This document shows, one piece after another, positions 25,743-34,926 of a stretch of 64,000 nt of DNA. The stretch covers positions 24,446 through 88,445 of the forward strand of contig NZ_LZZT01000024.1 of the NCBI RefSeq assembly GCF_014170305.1, in the 5' to 3' direction. The position numbers and the translations under genes were made by a program. The stretch comes from Achromobacter sp. UMC71 (lineage in GTDB: Bacteria > Pseudomonadota > Gammaproteobacteria > Burkholderiales > Burkholderiaceae_B). Each line of letters opens with the position of its first letter. Position 1 is the stretch's first letter. The notes beneath the pieces were generated by a model. The model ran no database searches, was not told the DNA's origin, and saw only the letters and a list, made by a program, of their open reading frames with translations.

Positions 25743-27740
25743 ATGGCATGCCTCGGCGTCCTCCGCGCCCTCCACGGGATCCAGACCGGACTGATCGGCG
25801 TGACGCTGCTCGCATCCGCCGGTGCCGCCGCGCAATCCACCACCATCCTGATGGCCCCAGCGCCGGGCGCCACCTACGTCCACGGCCGCTACTACCTGAT
25901 TGCGCAACCGTACGCGGCCGTGCGGGCCGACCTTGAAAAGGGCCTGTCCGGCCCGGGCCTGGGCGGCTTTCAGCCGCGCGACGACACCGCCCCCGTGTCG
26001 GCCATGGAGTTTTACTGGGCGCAAGTCGCCGCCAGCCATCTGCCCGACGTAAAGCGGGCGCTGGACAGCCAGGCCAGCCACAATGCCGATCCGGTCCTGG
26101 ACCAGGCCCTGGCGGCCGGCGCCATCATCGCCGGCGAACGCGACGCCTTTCGCGCAGCCATCGCCCGCCAGCCCGAGTACGCCAACGAGGCCATCAAGTC
26201 CCTGCCGTTCTTCTCGCAGCCGGTGCCGCGCTGGTCGTTCGAGCGCCAACGCGAAAAGTCCAGCCGCACACAGGTCGACTACGGGACCGTCATGGACGTA
26301 TCGGCCCTGACCGGCCGCGCGCCGCTCACCCTGGTCTGGTATGGCGGCGCCGCCACCACCGTCACCCGGCATTTCCGCATGACCAGCTGCATGGTCGGCG
26401 TGGCCTGCTTTCCCGATCCGCACATCGAACGCAACGCCAAGACGGAAGAGCACGCCGACCCCGCGCTGGACCGCTACGTCGCCAGCCTGACGCAACGCCT
26501 GCAAGCCCTGCCCCCGACCGACGCCGACCGGGTCATGCAGGCCTATTTCGACGCCTATGCGCGGGACCGGGCCGCCGCTGTCCCGGCTCCCGCCGCCGCT
26601 CTCGCCACGCTGCCCGAAACCACGTTGCAGGGTGCCAGCCTGCCCGCCGATGAATCCGACGTGCGCCGCTACGACAACGACAATTGGCGGCTGGTAGCGC
26701 TGCCCGACGGCAGCCTGCTGGCATCCGGCAGCGCCTTGCATCGCTACGTGCCGCGCGCCAGGCCCTTTACGCCCGCCGTGCCGCCGGCCGGCGCGGATTC
26801 CTCATCCGCCAACCGCGCAGCCCCGGACGCTGCGGCCAACGCGATCGACCGCCAGGGCGGCCCGGCCGGCTTCGGCATCAGCGGCCCGCTCAAGGTCGGC
26901 GCGGACGGTCAGGTGTGGGCGCAAGGCATGCGCGAAGACGGCGCGCGGCAACTGCTGAACTGGCGGCCCGGCCAGCGCCAGGCCGCCGTCGTCGCGCTGG
27001 ACGCCTCGATGCCGGATCGCCGCATCGACGACTGGACCCTGCCTGCCCGCGGCGGCGTGGCCCTGCGCGTGGGCGACACTTTCTTCACCGTGACGCCCCA
27101 AGGCCGCTGGACCCAGCGCCACTGGGACGCCTCGCTGCGCCGCAAGGCCAGCGACACACTCGAAAACGCCATGCCCTGGCTCTACGGCGACGCCATCCAG
27201 TTCGGCGACGGCCTGTTCTGGGCGACCGACCGCGATGGCTACGGCATCGACCCAGCCACGGCGCGTGTGACCGCTAGCTTCAAGACCCGCAGCAACAAGC
27301 TCTTTTTCGGCAGCCACCGCGCCAACTGGGCGCTGGCCATTGCCGAAACGCCCGACGGGCGGCGCCTGCGCGCCATTGACCTGGCCACCGGCCAGGCCCG
27401 CTTCGACCTGGAAACGCCGGCCGTCTATTACACGTCCAGCGCCGCGCGCAGCGCGCACGGCCGCCTGCTCGCGGTCAGCGGCGCGGACAACACGGTGGTG
27501 GTGCTGGATATGGCCGAGAACAAGCTGCTGCTCAACCTGCGCGCGCCCAAGGAGACCAGCGTCAGCGCCATGGCGTTTTCCTGGAAAGGCGACACGCTCT
27601 GGATCTACGCCCGCCCCGTCGGCAACAACGGCGCCACCCAGCTCATCGCCTGGGACGTGCCGGCGGGCCTGCGCGACGCCGCGCAAGGCCAGGACATTCC
27701 CGACCAGTTGCGCTGCGGCTATTCGATGGAATGCCGCTAA
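25743..27740 (+). CDS. Large exported protein of unknown function with a beta-propeller-like C-terminal half
   Basis: Exported protein of 665 residues. The signal peptide is about residues 1-31 (ending AGAAAQS). The N-terminal part has no recognisable domain; the C-terminal half contains repeated short beta motifs of the kind seen in WD40 or quinoprotein-like propellers, for example DGSLLASGSALHRYVP, DGQVWAQGM, HGRLLAVSGADNTVVVLDM and KGDTLWIYARP. I cannot name the family. An alternative start lies at 25719; 25743 is preferred because the signal peptide then starts cleanly. The stop overlaps the end of the convergent lyase gene by four bases. Confidence 0.75.
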   Translation: MACLGVLRALHGIQTGLIGVTLLASAGAAAQSTTILMAPAPGATYVHGRYYLIAQPYAAVRADLEKGLSGPGLGGFQPRDDTAPVSAMEFYWAQVAASHLPDVKRALDSQASHNADPVLDQALAAGAIIAGERDAFRAAIARQPEYANEAIKSLPFFSQPVPRWSFERQREKSSRTQVDYGTVMDVSALTGRAPLTLVWYGGAATTVTRHFRMTSCMVGVACFPDPHIERNAKTEEHADPALDRYVASLTQRLQALPPTDADRVMQAYFDAYARDRAAAVPAPAAALATLPETTLQGASLPADESDVRRYDNDNWRLVALPDGSLLASGSALHRYVPRARPFTPAVPPAGADSSSANRAAPDAAANAIDRQGGPAGFGISGPLKVGADGQVWAQGMREDGARQLLNWRPGQRQAAVVALDASMPDRRIDDWTLPARGGVALRVGDTFFTVTPQGRWTQRHWDASLRRKASDTLENAMPWLYGDAIQFGDGLFWATDRDGYGIDPATARVTASFKTRSNKLFFGSHRANWALAIAETPDGRRLRAIDLATGQARFDLETPAVYYTSSAARSAHGRLLAVSGADNTVVVLDMAENKLLLNLRAPKETSVSAMAFSWKGDTLWIYARPVGNNGATQLIAWDVPAGLRDAAQGQDIPDQLRCGYSMECR

Positions 27741-29275
27741 CGCGGCGCGCTCGCCACCAGCGCGTCAAATGCCTTGTCCAGGCTGGCCAGCGAATCGGCG
27801 ATATGGGCGCGGCGTTCCTTGATCCACTTGTCCTGCGACGCCAGCTGCTCGCGCGCTTCCTTGATCATGCGGTCCATCTCGGCCGGCTGCGGGCCACCGA
27901 TGGTGGCGCGGTTCTTCACAATGGCCACCGGGTCCAGCGTCGAGCGGAACTCGGCTTCGCTCATCGGCAGTTCGTTCGGATACTTCGAACCCTTCATCGC
28001 GTCGGCATAGATGCGGCGCGCCTGATCGTACGGGAAGTCCAGCGGCTTGATGTTGTTGGTCTTGGCGTAGGTCACGACTTCCGAGGCGAAGTGATGGCCG
28101 TCGCGGAACGGCAGCTTGTACTTGCGCATCAGCACGTCGGCCAGCTCCTGCGACGCGGTCCAGTCGCTGTTCAGTTCTTCCAGCGCGCGGTCCGGGCTGA
28201 TCACCATGGCCTTGAGCACGCGGTCCCAGCGCTTGAGCGCCGAGATGCCGCTGTCCACCATTGCGGAATTCTGCTTCACGTCCTTGGGATCGCTCATGCC
28301 CGGCGTGATGTTGTGCGTCTGGATCACCGGTCCCATCGCCAGCGTCACCGCCGTCGACGCATCGCTGCGCGTGTCGTTGAGCAGGCCCGGGTTGCGCTTC
28401 TGCGGCATGGCGCTGGACACATAGGTATTGCCGCCGCCTTCTTCCAGCAGGATCCACGGACGCGATTGCGCGTACTGCGTCATCACGTCTTCGACGAAAT
28501 TGCCGGTGCGCAGCGCGATGCTGGTCACGATGGACGCCACTTCCACCGGCTGGTCCATCGACGAAATCTGCGACGCGTCATAGGCGTTGTCCACCAGCGC
28601 CGTGAAGCCCAGGTATTGCGCCATGCGTTTGCGGTCAAGCGGCCAGCTGGTGCCGTTCAGCACCGTAGTGCCCATGGGCGAACGGTCGATGCGCACATAG
28701 GCCTCGCGGATGCGCTGGGCATCGCGCGCAAGGCCTGCCGCCTGACCCAGCAGATAGTGGCCGTAGCTGTTGGGCTGCGCCGCCACGCCGTTGGTGTAGT
28801 TCGGCACGATGGTGCCGGCGTGCTTGGCCGCCAGTTCCACCAGCGTGGTCGACGTGGCGTTCAATTGGTCGGCCAGTTCCAGCAGCTTGTCGCGCAGGAT
28901 CGCGCTGCGGTAGGTCGCGTGCATGTCCTGGCTGGAGCGGCCCGCGTGCAGCAGCGTCACGTCTTCGCCCGCGGCCTTGATCAGCAGCGGCTCGAACGTG
29001 ATGACACTGGCCGGGCGCTTGGCGCCGGGCTGGTTGCCGTCGTTGATCACCTTGGCCACGCCGGCCGCCAGGCGCGGCGCCATGGACTTGTCCAGCAGCC
29101 CTTCGTCGGTATTGATGACGGCCGTGGCCTTGTTGATCTCGCCCAGCCAGAAGAAGGGATCATGCGCGGGCGGCTTGGCGGCGGCGGGCGCGGCGGGCGC
29201 CTGCTGGGCCGAGGCGGCTTGGCCTGCAAGGGAAACAACAAGGGCTGCGCCCAGGGCGGGCAGGAAATGTCTCAT
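27737..29275 (-). CDS. Exported argininosuccinate lyase-like protein (fumarase/aspartase superfamily)
   Basis: Lyase-superfamily protein of 512 residues with family motifs in the expected order: AGRSSQD at 111-117 (like GRSRND of argininosuccinate lyase), QPNSYGHYLLG at 167-177, and the signature SSAMPQKRNP at 287-296. Argininosuccinate lyases are cytoplasmic, yet this protein begins with a clear signal peptide (LGAALVVSLAGQAASAQQ) and a Pro/Ala-rich linker. It is probably periplasmic and may act on another substituted succinate or amino dicarboxylate. Its start overlaps the stop of the sensor kinase gene (ATGA), so the two are translated together. The true substrate is unknown. Confidence 0.8.
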   Translation of the reverse strand: MRHFLPALGAALVVSLAGQAASAQQAPAAPAAAKPPAHDPFFWLGEINKATAVINTDEGLLDKSMAPRLAAGVAKVINDGNQPGAKRPASVITFEPLLIKAAGEDVTLLHAGRSSQDMHATYRSAILRDKLLELADQLNATSTTLVELAAKHAGTIVPNYTNGVAAQPNSYGHYLLGQAAGLARDAQRIREAYVRIDRSPMGTTVLNGTSWPLDRKRMAQYLGFTALVDNAYDASQISSMDQPVEVASIVTSIALRTGNFVEDVMTQYAQSRPWILLEEGGGNTYVSSAMPQKRNPGLLNDTRSDASTAVTLAMGPVIQTHNITPGMSDPKDVKQNSAMVDSGISALKRWDRVLKAMVISPDRALEELNSDWTASQELADVLMRKYKLPFRDGHHFASEVVTYAKTNNIKPLDFPYDQARRIYADAMKGSKYPNELPMSEAEFRSTLDPVAIVKNRATIGGPQPAEMDRMIKEAREQLASQDKWIKERRAHIADSLASLDKAFDALVASAPR

Positions 29276-30672
29276 GGCGTTCTCGTTCTAGGGGAGTCGG
29301 TCGCGGAGCTGTCCGCGCGCCTAGCGCCATTTTTGCTCGGACCTGCGCGAAAATGCAATGACTCCTGCCGCCCTGCGCGCGCCGCCCAGCGCAACACAAA
29401 CCGTGCCCCCCCCAGCGGGCTGTCCAGCACCTGAATCGTGCCCTGATGACTGGCCGCCACGCGCTGCACGATGGCCAGGCCCAGCCCCGCGCCGCCCGTG
29501 CCGCGGTCGCGGCTTTCATCCAGGCGGATGAACGGCTCGAAGATCCGGTTCCGGTCCGCCGCCGGAATGCCCGGCCCGTCGTCATCCACAATCAGCTCGA
29601 AGCCCCCCTGCGGGCAGCGCGTCAGCGCGATATCGATCCGGCCGCGCGCATAACGCACCGCGTTCTGCACCAGATTCAAGAGCGCCCGGCTCATGTAGCG
29701 CGGATTCAGGTCCACGTGCGGCGGATGGCCGTCCGCGACCACGCAGCGCACGTTGCGCGCGTCGGCCTGGTGCGCCACCTGCGCCAACGCCTCGCCCAGC
29801 CAATCGCGCGTGTCCACCGTCTCTTGCTGGACGGTCTCGTCGGTGGGACGTTCCAGCCGCGCATACACCAGCAGCTCGGCCACCATGCTTTCCAGTTCGG
29901 AGATGTCCGCGCGCATGTCCCGCAGCACGCGGGCGTGCTGCGGCGGCAGACCGCTGCGGTCCAGCAGGTCCACCTCGAACGACAGCCGCGCCAAGGGCGT
30001 GCGCAGCTCGTGCGACACCGCATTGGTCAGGCTGCGCTGATTCTCGATCAGCGCGGCAATGCGCCCGGCCATGTAGTTGAAGCTTTCCCCCACATGGCGC
30101 ACACCCGTGATGCCCGACAGTTGCACCCGCATGCCCAGCTCACCCTGGCCCATCCGCACGGCGGCATTGCGCAGCCGGTCCATGTCGCGCCACATCGGCA
30201 AGGCCCAGAAGGCCAGCAGGCCCACGCCCACCATCACCGTCAGGAAGGTCCATAGGCTCCAGGTCAGCACAGTATCGACCACGCCCTCGCCCGGCAGGCG
30301 CAGTTCCAGCCATTGCGCGGGTTCGCCCGGCAGCGGGGCCAGGTGCGTGTTGTATTCGTCGCGCATCACGAAGCCCTGGTATTCCAGCTGCTTGGGTTCG
30401 CCCGCGGTCAGCTTGACCTGATCCCCGCGCAACAGCCGCAGCCCCAAACCGTAATGTGGCGTGATCTGCTCCCGCATCACCGTCTCGCGCTGCGCCGGGG
30501 CCACGGCATCCAGCCGCTGATGCAGCTCGTAGAGCTGACCGCGCAAGGATTGGTAGGCAATCTCGTCCACCGTCGGCTTGAACAGCTTGCCCAGGCCCTT
30601 GTCCACCAGTTGGTACGCCAGGCACAGGCTGATCACGACCACGATAAAAAAGCGAACGAAGAATTTGAACAT
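29272..30672 (-). CDS. Sensor histidine kinase (RstB-like), no adjacent response regulator
   Basis: Membrane sensor kinase of 466 residues: first membrane segment about 4-22, a small periplasmic domain (25-135), second membrane segment 136-158, a HAMP-like linker, the dimerisation box SHELRTPLARL with phospho-acceptor His221, and an ATPase domain with the N box (LLNLVQNAVRYA), DDDGPGIP, and the G2 loop GTGGAGLGLAIV. After the kinase core is an unusual basic tail of about 35 residues. The start at MFKFFVRFF fits the membrane topology. Such kinases normally follow a response-regulator gene; here the upstream neighbour is a divergent SUKH gene, so the partner must be elsewhere. It is co-translated with the exported lyase. 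Confidence 0.9.
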   Translation of the reverse strand: MFKFFVRFFIVVVISLCLAYQLVDKGLGKLFKPTVDEIAYQSLRGQLYELHQRLDAVAPAQRETVMREQITPHYGLGLRLLRGDQVKLTAGEPKQLEYQGFVMRDEYNTHLAPLPGEPAQWLELRLPGEGVVDTVLTWSLWTFLTVMVGVGLLAFWALPMWRDMDRLRNAAVRMGQGELGMRVQLSGITGVRHVGESFNYMAGRIAALIENQRSLTNAVSHELRTPLARLSFEVDLLDRSGLPPQHARVLRDMRADISELESMVAELLVYARLERPTDETVQQETVDTRDWLGEALAQVAHQADARNVRCVVADGHPPHVDLNPRYMSRALLNLVQNAVRYARGRIDIALTRCPQGGFELIVDDDGPGIPAADRNRIFEPFIRLDESRDRGTGGAGLGLAIVQRVAASHQGTIQVLDSPLGGARFVLRWAARAGRQESLHFRAGPSKNGARRADSSATDSPRTRTP

Positions 30673-30865
30673 TGAAGGCCCTGGCGCCGACAGCCGGCGG
30701 CTTGGGATCATAGGGACAAAGCCCGATCCCGATCCGCCGCCATTTGTGGGGGATTTGTGAAAAATCGTGAAACACCGGTGACCCACAAGGCGCGCTATTC
30801 TGGCGTTGCCTTCCCGCCTTCTGCCCGGTGGGCCCCCCACGCCAACCTCGAAAGGACCCCACGCC

Positions 30866-31408
30866 ATGGAACCGCTAGAGCAATTCCTGCGTTCGGGCAA
30901 GATCCTGCAATCGTTTCCTGGCGCCGACAGCGCCGCGATCCAGGCCTACGAGCAAACCTGGAACACGCGTCTTTCCGACAGCTACAAGGCGTTCCTGGCG
31001 CGCAGCAACGGCCTGCGTTTCGGTTTCGATTTCGACGAGGCCCACCGGGCCGGGGTCTCGCCTGCACTGGCGGACATGAACACCTTTTTCGGTATCGGCA
31101 ACGGCAGCCCTCACCTGGATCTGGCGCTGTTGACCCCGAAGATGCGCTTTCACAACCCGGCCTTTCTGCCCTTCGCCCCCGTGCTGGGATTGGGCGGCGA
31201 CTTCTGCACCTACGTTGAAATCAGCCAGGGCAAGCACCTGGGGCGCATCATGTACACCGACGGCGAGATGACCTCGATCTACGAAGACCTGGATATCCGC
31301 GGCCAGGACGTGGACGCCCTGATCGACGGCTTCATCGACGACGGCTGGTTCATGCCCGTCGCCGCGTCGTTCGACGATTTGATCCGGATGTACGCGAAGA
31401 TGGCGTGA
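30866..31408 (+). CDS. SMI1/KNR4 (SUKH) family protein
   Basis: Protein of 180 residues with the SUKH-type fold. Marks include the early YEQTWNTRLSDSYKAFLARSNGLRF segment, in which a helix leads to the conserved Asn-Gly, the LPFAPVLGLGGDFCTYVEI strand region, and acidic C-terminal helices. SUKH proteins often act as immunity proteins against polymorphic toxins, but many stand alone. No toxin or secretion gene lies nearby. It is divergent from the sensor kinase gene (193-base spacer) and converges on a LuxR gene. Confidence 0.72.
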   Translation: MEPLEQFLRSGKILQSFPGADSAAIQAYEQTWNTRLSDSYKAFLARSNGLRFGFDFDEAHRAGVSPALADMNTFFGIGNGSPHLDLALLTPKMRFHNPAFLPFAPVLGLGGDFCTYVEISQGKHLGRIMYTDGEMTSIYEDLDIRGQDVDALIDGFIDDGWFMPVAASFDDLIRMYAKMA

Positions 31409-31419
31409 CGCTCTGCGGC

Positions 31420-32229
31420 TCAGGCGTTGCCGGCAAGTCCGGCCGCCTGCGCAGCCGGTTCCCCCGAAGGCGCCTTGACCAGGAATTCCTTCAGGCTGGC
31501 GACCTTGCTCTTCTTGAAGATGCGGTTCTTGTATGTCACCACCGTGGTGGGCGACAGGCCCAGCGCGCGGCCCACTTCCTTGGCCGTGTGACCTTGGCGC
31601 AGCAGGTTCGCCACCTGGATCTCGCGCCACGACAAACCCGCCGGCCAGGCTGCCACGGGCGTCGGCGCCGCGTCGCGCCGGCACAGCTGGTGATGACGCC
31701 GCGCCAACGCGATCAGCAACGGCGCGCGTCCGCGCATCAGGTCCGTCACGTCGGCCGAATGGGTGCGCGAGAAATACAGGTTCAGGTAGCTGATGCCTTC
31801 GCTGCGCGCGCCGATCAGTGAAATCTTGCTGGCAAAGCCCGGCCGCTCAAACAGCAGGCGGCGGTACTCGGCATCCATGATGTGGGCGGGAGCCGGGGTC
31901 TGGATGATCAGGTCCGGCTGCCCCTCGGGCCGACAGGCCAAATCGCGCAGCAAGGCGTAATTGGGATCGCGACGGTAGAACTGGTCGTCGACGTAGACAT
32001 TGGTGGTCCATTCGATCAGGGACTGGTTCAGCAGGCTGGCGGCCGACGAATACTGCACCGAGCCGTCGTGCCCGTAGAACACATGGGCCACGTGATCGGC
32101 AGCCACGGTTTCGCGCAGCGCCAGCAACAACGCAGCGTGGAACATCGGGCCGCCCAGGTCCATCACGGCGGACGCCGCCCATTGGTCCGCCCCCCCGGCC
32201 GCAGCCAGCGGCGTGCTTGTCTCTTCCAT
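31420..32229 (-). CDS. LuxR-type regulator divergent from catabolic operon A
   Basis: Regulator of 269 residues. The C-terminal GerE/LuxR helix-turn-helix reads LSWREIQVANLLRQGHTAKEVGRALGLSPTTVVTYKNRIFKKSKV (about 205-250). The N-terminal 190 residues are an uncharacterised sensor region without the usual acyl-homoserine-lactone residues that I could place. It is divergent from the FAD monooxygenase of operon A. The spacer contains TGTCCT-N8-AGGACA, found also beside the second LuxR gene at 41.5 kb, so these two regulators probably share a binding site. Start at MEETSTPL. Confidence 0.82.
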   Translation of the reverse strand: MEETSTPLAAAGGADQWAASAVMDLGGPMFHAALLLALRETVAADHVAHVFYGHDGSVQYSSAASLLNQSLIEWTTNVYVDDQFYRRDPNYALLRDLACRPEGQPDLIIQTPAPAHIMDAEYRRLLFERPGFASKISLIGARSEGISYLNLYFSRTHSADVTDLMRGRAPLLIALARRHHQLCRRDAAPTPVAAWPAGLSWREIQVANLLRQGHTAKEVGRALGLSPTTVVTYKNRIFKKSKVASLKEFLVKAPSGEPAAQAAGLAGNA

Positions 32230-32291
32230 GGTTCTGGGTCCTCGTTCGGACGTGTTTTTCCCGATTCTACGGTCAACCCTGGCGTTGCGCG

Positions 32292-32311
32292 TGTCCTCTT
32301 CCGTGAGGACA
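32292..32311. promoter_or_regulatory. 20-base palindromic operator, operon A
   Basis: TGTCCTC-TTCCGT-GAGGACA is an inverted repeat with 7-base arms, 63 bases upstream of the LuxR start and 77 bases upstream of the monooxygenase start. The pattern TGTCCT-N8-AGGACA is identical in arms and length to the one at 41491-41510. Confidence 0.75.
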
Positions 32312-32387
32312 TGACGGGACTTTCCCGCGCTTCTAGAGTGTGTGCCAGAGACAAACCCAGGCACCTCACAAAGCACTAGGGAAAACG

Positions 32388-34097
32388 ATGACAGAGCTTC
32401 CCCTCTACCCATACCTCAGGCCCGGCGAGATGGATCGCCCGCGTCCCGACCCGCACCCGGTGGCCATCGTGGGCGCCGGCTTGAGCGGCCTGACGCTGGC
32501 CCTGGATCTGGTGCGCCGCGGCATTCCCGTGGTGGTGCTGGACGACGACAACACGGTTGGGGTGCGCGGGCTGGCCTCGCGTGGCATGGTCTGGGCCCAG
32601 CGCACGCTGGATATCTTCGACCGGTTGGGCATGGCCGATGCCGTCGTGGAAAAGGGCGTGCGCTGGAATGTCGGGCGCGTGTTGTGCCGCGACATGGCGG
32701 TGGCGTCGTTCACGCTGCAGGATCAGCCCGACATGCGCCACAACGGCTTCGTGAACCTGCAGCAATACTATCTGGAAGCCTTCCTGGTCGACGCGTTGCA
32801 GCGCGAGCCGCTGGCCGACCTGCGCTGGCTGAACGCCGTCGTCGGCATCGAGCCCTGTGCAGACGCCCCCGCCATGCTGCGCGTGCAGACGCCCGATGGC
32901 ATGTATGCCACCCGCGCCCAGTGGGTCGTGGCGTGCGATGGCGCCCACAGCGCGGTGCGCGGCATGCTGGGCCTGGCCCCGCGCGTCTACGACCGCACCG
33001 AAGACCGCTGGATCATCATCGACATCGTCCTGCGCGGCTCGGCCTGGCCCGAAGAGCGCTGGACCTGGCTGGACGCCCGCAGCAACCACGGGCGCGCGGT
33101 GTGGCGCCACAAGATGGCCGACGACACCTGGCGGCTGGACTTCCAGCTGCGCCCGGACGAAGACGCCGAGGCCGCCGCCACCGATGCCGCCATGCGCCAG
33201 CGCGTCTGGGACCTGCTGGGCGAACGGGTGGACTTCGACATCGCCTGGCACGGTGTCTGGGCCTACCGCCACGAATGCCTGGACAGCCTGCGTCACGGCC
33301 GCGTGCTGTTCGCCGGCGACTCGGCCCATCTGGTGGCGCCCTTTGGGGCGCGCGGCGGCAATGGCGGCATCCAGGACGCGGACAACCTCGGCTGGAAGCT
33401 GGCGCTGCTGCTGCAAGGGCGCGCCGGCGAGCCGCTGCTGGACAGCTACAGCGCCGAGCGCAAGCACGCGGCCATGGAGAACATCCGCCAGGCGCGGCGC
33501 TCGTCGCGCTTTGTCCATCCGGGCCCGGCCCGCTCCGCCACGGTCTGGCGCGACGCCATCATCGCGCTGGCGCCGCGGCACGAGGTCCCGGCCCGCATGA
33601 TCAACACCGGCCGGCTGTGCATGCCGGCGGTGTATCCGCCATCGCCGCTGGTCCGCGGCGCGCAGGCCCAGCATGGCCGGGCACTGCCGAACATCGTGCT
33701 GCGCCAGGAAGACGGCCTGTCGCTGCACGGCCTGCTCGGCGCCTGGTTCACGGTGCTGGTCTTTGCCGATGCCCTGCCCCCGGATGCGCCAGACGCCACC
33801 GATGCCGATCCCTTGTTGCGGTGGGTCGCGGTCGGGCCGCTCTGCGATGCGCGCGGCCGCGCCGCCCTGGCGCATCAGCTGGGCGTGACCCTGGCCGGAG
33901 AAACCTGGCTGGTGCGTCCCGACCAGCACGTCATGGCGACCCATGACCCGCACGCACTCAACCCCGCCGAGGCCGCCCTGTGGGTCGACACGGCGCTAGG
34001 CGCGCCCTGCGCCGCCGCCCATGCCCCCATCCCCGAGTCCCGCCGCCGCTTGCACGCCACCGGAGCCCGCCATGCCGCCATCCCAGCAACAGCTTGA
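32388..34097 (+). CDS. FAD-dependent aromatic-ring monooxygenase, operon A (MhpA/PheA-like)
   Basis: Flavoprotein hydroxylase of 569 residues. It has the FAD-binding VAIVGAGLSGLTLALDLVRRG (about 25-45), the conserved WVVACDGAHSAVR middle motif, and VLFAGDSAHLVAPFGARGGNGGIQDADNLGWKLAL near residue 310, where Asp and Gly contact the flavin. A C-terminal thioredoxin-like domain follows, as in MhpA and phenol hydroxylases. The family adds oxygen to a phenolic or hydroxy-aromatic acid ring using NAD(P)H. It heads operon A and overlaps the small downstream gene by 26 bases. The downstream isomerase and FAH hydrolase suggest a para-diol product. Confidence 0.87.
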   Translation: MTELPLYPYLRPGEMDRPRPDPHPVAIVGAGLSGLTLALDLVRRGIPVVVLDDDNTVGVRGLASRGMVWAQRTLDIFDRLGMADAVVEKGVRWNVGRVLCRDMAVASFTLQDQPDMRHNGFVNLQQYYLEAFLVDALQREPLADLRWLNAVVGIEPCADAPAMLRVQTPDGMYATRAQWVVACDGAHSAVRGMLGLAPRVYDRTEDRWIIIDIVLRGSAWPEERWTWLDARSNHGRAVWRHKMADDTWRLDFQLRPDEDAEAAATDAAMRQRVWDLLGERVDFDIAWHGVWAYRHECLDSLRHGRVLFAGDSAHLVAPFGARGGNGGIQDADNLGWKLALLLQGRAGEPLLDSYSAERKHAAMENIRQARRSSRFVHPGPARSATVWRDAIIALAPRHEVPARMINTGRLCMPAVYPPSPLVRGAQAQHGRALPNIVLRQEDGLSLHGLLGAWFTVLVFADALPPDAPDATDADPLLRWVAVGPLCDARGRAALAHQLGVTLAGETWLVRPDQHVMATHDPHALNPAEAALWVDTALGAPCAAAHAPIPESRRRLHATGARHAAIPATA

Positions 34098-34278
34098 CGA
34101 CCTGCTTGAACGCCTGATCGCCTTGACCGACCAGCCCGACCCCGCGGACCAGCGCGACAGCCTGGCCCGGCTATCGCTGCTGCTCATCGAAGCCGTGGAC
34201 GACGCGGCCCGCGTGCAGGCCGCCGTCGACGAACTTCTCGCGGCGCGCGGCGGACCGCCCGCGCTGCACATTCCCTGA
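34072..34278 (+). CDS. Small conserved helical protein, operon A (DUF2783-like)
   Basis: Protein of 68 residues, mostly helical, starting inside the monooxygenase gene (26-base overlap). The core ARLSLLLIEAVDDAARVQAAVDELL is clearly related to the core of the 66-residue protein at the same place in operon B. It resembles the small DUF2783 proteins I recall beside FAD monooxygenases, but this family name is from memory. The tight coupling suggests a partner or stabiliser of the hydroxylase, as an inference. Confidence 0.72.
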   Translation: MPPSQQQLDDLLERLIALTDQPDPADQRDSLARLSLLLIEAVDDAARVQAAVDELLAARGGPPALHIP

Positions 34279-34295
34279 CCCACGGAGACCGCGTC

Positions 34296-34889
34296 ATGAC
34301 GCATTCCACCGATATCGACCAACCGGACGCGGCCTGCCCGCCCATCCAGGGCCTGCACCACTTCGCCTGGCGTTGCCGCGACGCCGAAGAGACCCGGCAT
34401 TTTTACGAAGACATCCTTGGCCTGCCGCTGGTGCACGTGGTCAAGGAAGAACGGGTGCCGTCCACCGGCGAGCACTGCCCCTTCGTGCACCTGTTCTTCG
34501 AGTTCGCCGACCACTCGCACATCGCCTTCTTCGACCTGGGTGACAACGCGGTGAGCCAGCCGGATCCCGCCACGCCGCGCTGGGTCAACCACTTCGCCAT
34601 GGAAATCCGCGGCGAGGCCGGACTGGAACGGATGCGCCAGCGCCTGCTGGCGCACGGCGTGCAAGTCGTCGGTCCGACCGACCATCACTTCATCCGCTCG
34701 CTCTATTTCTTCGACCCCAACGGCATCCGGCTGGAACTGACGACTCGCCTGCCCGTGCCCGACTACGTGGCCAAGAAGCGGCGCAGCGCCCACGACGACC
34801 TGGCCGACTGGACCCGCGATAAGGCCGCCGGCCTGCGCCCCGGCGCCACCGGCACCAGCAGCCAGGCCCGCCAGACGCAACCCGGTTGA
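34296..34889 (+). CDS. VOC-family protein, probable ring-cleaving dioxygenase, operon A
   Basis: Single-domain vicinal-oxygen-chelate protein of 197 residues with two beta-alpha-beta-beta-beta modules. Probable metal ligands are His in GLHHFAWR (near residue 21), His in WVNHFAMEI (near 92) and Glu in IRLELTT near residue 148. Related proteins include extradiol dioxygenases and glyoxalases. The operon lacks a cupin gentisate or homogentisate dioxygenase, so this is the best candidate for ring opening. It is about 70 percent alike to the operon B copy over the first 140 residues by eye; the C-terminal tail diverges and is rich in Gly, Ser and Gln. Confidence 0.82.
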   Translation: MTHSTDIDQPDAACPPIQGLHHFAWRCRDAEETRHFYEDILGLPLVHVVKEERVPSTGEHCPFVHLFFEFADHSHIAFFDLGDNAVSQPDPATPRWVNHFAMEIRGEAGLERMRQRLLAHGVQVVGPTDHHFIRSLYFFDPNGIRLELTTRLPVPDYVAKKRRSAHDDLADWTRDKAAGLRPGATGTSSQARQTQPG

Positions 34890-34926
34890 CCCGGCCATCC
34901 CCTATCCCTGACCGACAAGGACCACG

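Noticed and set aside
32292..32311. Operator considered as a classical lux box for acyl-homoserine lactone signalling
   Set aside because: The regulators show no clear autoinducer-binding residues and there is no luxI-type synthase in the window.
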